From contig NZ_JACHCL010000004.1 in assembly GCF_014200725.1 (NCBI RefSeq), positions 62,001-126,000 on the forward strand: a stretch of 64,000 nucleotides of DNA, read 5' to 3'. The notes under the pieces were generated by a model. The model worked only from the letters and a program-made list of their open reading frames with translations. It made no database searches and had not been told where the DNA came from. Origin of the DNA: Janthinobacterium silvisoli (lineage in GTDB: Bacteria; Pseudomonadota; Gammaproteobacteria; Burkholderiales; Burkholderiaceae_D). Both the position numbers and the translations under genes were made by a program. This document shows, piece after piece, positions 61,816-64,000 of this stretch (position 1 is the stretch's first letter; each line of letters starts with the position of its first letter).

Positions 61816-62901
61816 TTATTCAGTCAGCTCTTGCTGCAACACGGGCAACCACCATTTCTCGCCGTGGTGCGGCTGCTTCAGATTGAGGGCTTCCCCCATC
61901 TGGGGCGTCGTCATGTCCACGCCCTGCTTCTCGGCCAGGCCGGCGATGCGGTCGAACGGCTCGTGCCATACATGCAAGCCCAGGTCGAAGGTGCCGTTAT
62001 GCACGGGCAGCAACCATTTCCCCTGTAAATCGAGGTGCGCCTGCAAGGTTTCTTCGGGTTGCATATGAATGTCAGGCCACTGTTTATCGTAGGCGCCGGT
62101 CTCGATCATGGTCAGGTCAAACGGACCATATTTTTCACCGATTTTCTTGAAGCCATCGAAATAGCCGGAGTCGCCGCTGAAGAACACGCGCACTTCGGGC
62201 GCTTCGATAACCCAGGATGCCCACAGGGTCTTGTTGCCGTCAAACAAGCCACGGCCCGAGAAGTGTTGCGACGGCGTCGCCACCAATTTCACGTCAGCAA
62301 TCGTCGTGCCTTGCCACCAGTCAAACTGCTGCACCTTCTCCTTCGGGATGCCCCACTCCACCAGGGTATCACCCACGCCCAGTGGCGCCACAAAATGTTC
62401 GGTCTTGGCCGCCAGTTCCAGCACGGCCGCATAGTCCAGGTGATCGTAATGGTTGTGCGACAGGATCACGGCCTTGATCGGTGGCAAATCAGCGATGCTG
62501 ATCGGCGGCTGGTGAAAACGTTTCGGTCCGGCCCACTGCACCGGTGACGCGCGCTCGGAAAAGACCGGATCGGTCAGGAAGAACTGGCCATTGAGTTTCA
62601 GCAGCAGGGTCGAGTGGCCGAGGCGGAACAGGGTATTGTCGGGCGCGGCCAGCAATTGCGCCTGGCTCAAGGCTTGCACGGGTACCGCCTTGGTCGGCAC
62701 GGTGCCATCCGGCTTGTTGAAAAAGAAAGTCCACATCAGCTTGGCGGTATCCGCCGTGCCCAGCTTGAACATGGGCACGGGGTTGCGGAATTTGCCTTCA
62801 TGCTGCTGTGGCGAAGCAAGGATGGCCGCAGGCTCGGCGCGCAGGGTGCAAGAACTCATGATGATCAGGATTCCCAGAAATAGAATATGGTGCAAGAACA
62901 T
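61816..62901 (-). CDS. Metallo-beta-lactamase-fold lipoprotein (NAPE-PLD/UlaG-like)
   Basis: Exported hydrolase-fold protein of 361 residues. N-terminal signal with lipobox-like IIMSSC. Zinc motif AVILSHNHYDHLDYAAVL, then VATPSQHFSGRGLFDGNKTL, FSGDSGYFDGFKKIGEKYGP and LLPVHNGTFDLGLHVWHEPF, the arrangement of NAPE-hydrolysing phospholipase D and RomA-like proteins. It may hydrolyse a phospholipid-like ester; substrate unknown. Divergent from the TetR gene, which probably represses it. Confidence 0.85.
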   Translation of the reverse strand: MFLHHILFLGILIIMSSCTLRAEPAAILASPQQHEGKFRNPVPMFKLGTADTAKLMWTFFFNKPDGTVPTKAVPVQALSQAQLLAAPDNTLFRLGHSTLLLKLNGQFFLTDPVFSERASPVQWAGPKRFHQPPISIADLPPIKAVILSHNHYDHLDYAAVLELAAKTEHFVAPLGVGDTLVEWGIPKEKVQQFDWWQGTTIADVKLVATPSQHFSGRGLFDGNKTLWASWVIEAPEVRVFFSGDSGYFDGFKKIGEKYGPFDLTMIETGAYDKQWPDIHMQPEETLQAHLDLQGKWLLPVHNGTFDLGLHVWHEPFDRIAGLAEKQGVDMTTPQMGEALNLKQPHHGEKWWLPVLQQELTE

Positions 62902-62938
62902 ATGGTGCCCAGTGGTTGGAAAACAAGATACAATTTAC

Positions 62939-62953
62939 ACTACACAGTGTAGT
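62939..62953. promoter_or_regulatory. TetR-type operator
   Basis: Perfect palindrome ACTACAC-A-GTGTAGT, 37 bp upstream of the lipoprotein start and 63 bp before the TetR ATG. Size and position are those of a TetR-family site acting on both genes. Confidence 0.65.
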
Positions 62954-63016
62954 TCCTATTTTCAGCAAAGTAAACCAAGAGGTGTAAAATATTGTTTTCA
63001 AAGGAGATTTACCACC

Positions 63017-63640
63017 ATGTCCTCACCGCAACGCTTGACCGACCGCAAGCGCGTAGCCATCGTCGATGCCGCCATCGCCGAGTTCCGCGAAAACGGTTTT
63101 GATGCGACCAGCATGGACAAGATTGCCGCCACGGCCGCCGTTTCCAAGCGCACCGTGTACAACCATTTCCCCAGCAAAGATAGTCTATTTGCAGAAATCT
63201 TGCAGCGCATGTGGGAAGGCAGTGCGGCACAGCCGGCAGTCGCCTACCAGGCGGATCAGCCCTTGCGGCCGCAAGTGATGGAACTGGTGCAACAAAAAAT
63301 GGCCTTGCTGGCCGATGAGCACTACCTCGACCTGGCGCGCGTGGCGATGGCAGAAACCATCCATTCGCCGGAACGGGCGCAAGCGATGGTGGCGCGCATG
63401 GATGAAAAGGAAAGCAGTCTCAGCCACTGGATACGGGCCGCGCAAAAAGATGGCCGCGTGAAACAGGCCGATATGCACGATGTATCGCATCTGCTGCTGG
63501 CGCCCCTGAAAACCTTTGCCTTCTGGCCGCAAATCATCCTGGGCAAACCCATGCTCACTGCCGCCAGGCGGCAGGAAGTGATGGACATCGCCGTCGATAT
63601 GTTTCTTTGCTACTACAGCGCGACGCCCCACCCCGCATAA
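63017..63640 (+). CDS. TetR-family transcriptional regulator
   Basis: Repressor of 207 residues. N-terminal helix-turn-helix: RVAIVDAAIAEFRENGFDAT, SMDKIAATAAVSKRTVYNHF, then PSKDSLFAEIL. The C-terminal ligand domain (TetR_C of the AefR type, LADEHYLDLARVAMAETIHS) follows. AAGGAGA lies at 63001, so the ATG at 63017 is well supported; longer in-frame starts overlap the divergent gene. Ligand unknown. Confidence 0.92.
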   Translation: MSSPQRLTDRKRVAIVDAAIAEFRENGFDATSMDKIAATAAVSKRTVYNHFPSKDSLFAEILQRMWEGSAAQPAVAYQADQPLRPQVMELVQQKMALLADEHYLDLARVAMAETIHSPERAQAMVARMDEKESSLSHWIRAAQKDGRVKQADMHDVSHLLLAPLKTFAFWPQIILGKPMLTAARRQEVMDIAVDMFLCYYSATPHPA

Positions 63641-63659
63641 ACCAACTCAGGAGGCAGGC

Positions 63660-63968
63660 ATGACGATCACCCCGGAGCAGCTCGCAGTGCTGATGCAGGA
63701 AGTGGAATTGTCGGACCCCATCGACTTTGCCGACCTGCCCTTCGATGAACAAGAATTGCGCAGCCTGATCGCCAACCACCTGTGCGAAATGGCCGACGCC
63801 ATGGAAACCTTCACGCCCGAAGACCGCAACCTGACCTTGCTGGCGGTCGCTGCCAAGCTGGTGCTGGAAAATCTCGTGCTGCACGTGCAGCTGCTACGCC
63901 GCCACGGCTTGCCGGTAAGCGATAGCGTGGCGGCGCTGCTGCAGCGTTTACAAGACAAAAAATCCTGA
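63660..63968 (+). CDS. Small uncharacterised acidic helical protein
   Basis: One hundred and two residues, strongly helical and acidic at the start (LMQEVELSDPIDFADLPFDE, later LLAVAAKLVLENLVLHVQLL). No signal peptide or membrane segment is certain. AGGAGGC precedes the ATG. It starts 19 bp after the TetR stop, so probably in the same transcript. I do not recognise a family. Confidence 0.65.
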   Translation: MTITPEQLAVLMQEVELSDPIDFADLPFDEQELRSLIANHLCEMADAMETFTPEDRNLTLLAVAAKLVLENLVLHVQLLRRHGLPVSDSVAALLQRLQDKKS

Positions 63969-64000
63969 ACGGCCGGGAAAAGCAAACTCAGGCCCGGCGC

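Overview
The window is one contiguous piece of a GC-rich (by eye about 60-65 %) betaproteobacterial chromosome. Gene content points to Burkholderiales, most likely Oxalobacteraceae (Janthinobacterium, Massilia or Duganella type). The supporting signs are a petABC-sspA-sspB string, the gpmA-envC-ctpA-moeB operon divergent from rhodanese-grxC-secB-gpsA, a PEP-CTERM protein, and a fused indolepyruvate ferredoxin oxidoreductase. Genus is inference only. No rRNA, CRISPR array or prophage was seen; there is one tRNA and one intact insertion sequence.

Layout. 1-7.3 kb: a type II secretion operon on the minus strand, gspG-H-I-J-K-L-M-N-D, mostly with ATGA stop/start overlaps; gspD runs off the left edge. 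7.4-12.1 kb: gpmA, envC, ctpA and moeB (minus). 12.2-15.2 kb: rhodanese, grxC, secB, an SH3 protein and gpsA (plus). 15.2-17.9 kb: a cupin, a DUF2461 protein, a membrane-anchored DegS-like protease and mscL (minus). 18.3-22.6 kb: cytochrome bc1 (petABC), sspA, sspB and tRNA-Thr. 22.7-28.2 kb: a two-component system divergent from a periplasmic thiol-redox set (dsbD, Lgt-like/TlpA fusion, dsbG) with an 11-bp-spaced direct repeat between them. 28.2-31.9 kb: a di-haem peroxidase lipoprotein and a secreted acid-phosphatase-like lipoprotein, divergent around a Pho-box-like repeat. 31.9-32.9 kb: an IS1595-type element with a perfect 8-bp target duplication. 33.4-34.4 kb: a PEP-CTERM protein behind a near-consensus sigma-54 promoter. 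34.4-47.4 kb: a 14-gene Tad/Flp pilus operon (minus) with one non-canonical AAA ATPase and one small lipoprotein. 48-50.3 kb: a GGDEF and an HD-GYP gene facing each other. 50.4-53 kb: a Nac-like LysR regulator and an aspartate carbamoyltransferase with an N-terminal helix-turn-helix domain. 53.2-56.2 kb: an SDR, an MFS exporter and its divergent LysR regulator. 56.4-60 kb: the 1198-residue indolepyruvate:ferredoxin oxidoreductase. 60-64 kb: a LacI regulator, a small coiled-coil protein, a metallo-beta-lactamase-fold lipoprotein divergent from a TetR regulator, and a small unknown gene.

Together the genes cover envelope export (T2SS, Tad, SecB), envelope maintenance (EnvC, CtpA, DegS-like, Dsb set, MscL), respiration (bc1) and regulation of a surface lifestyle (c-di-GMP enzymes next to Tad, PEP-CTERM/sigma-54).

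The best candidates for something undescribed are three. First, the HTH-aspartate carbamoyltransferase, whose promoter lies between two near-identical 16-bp repeats 53 bp apart. Second, the extra winged-helix/AAA ATPase inside the Tad operon. Third, the two-component-controlled Dsb set with its Lgt-like/thioredoxin fusion. All reading was done by eye; similarity claims rest on remembered family motifs, not on searches.
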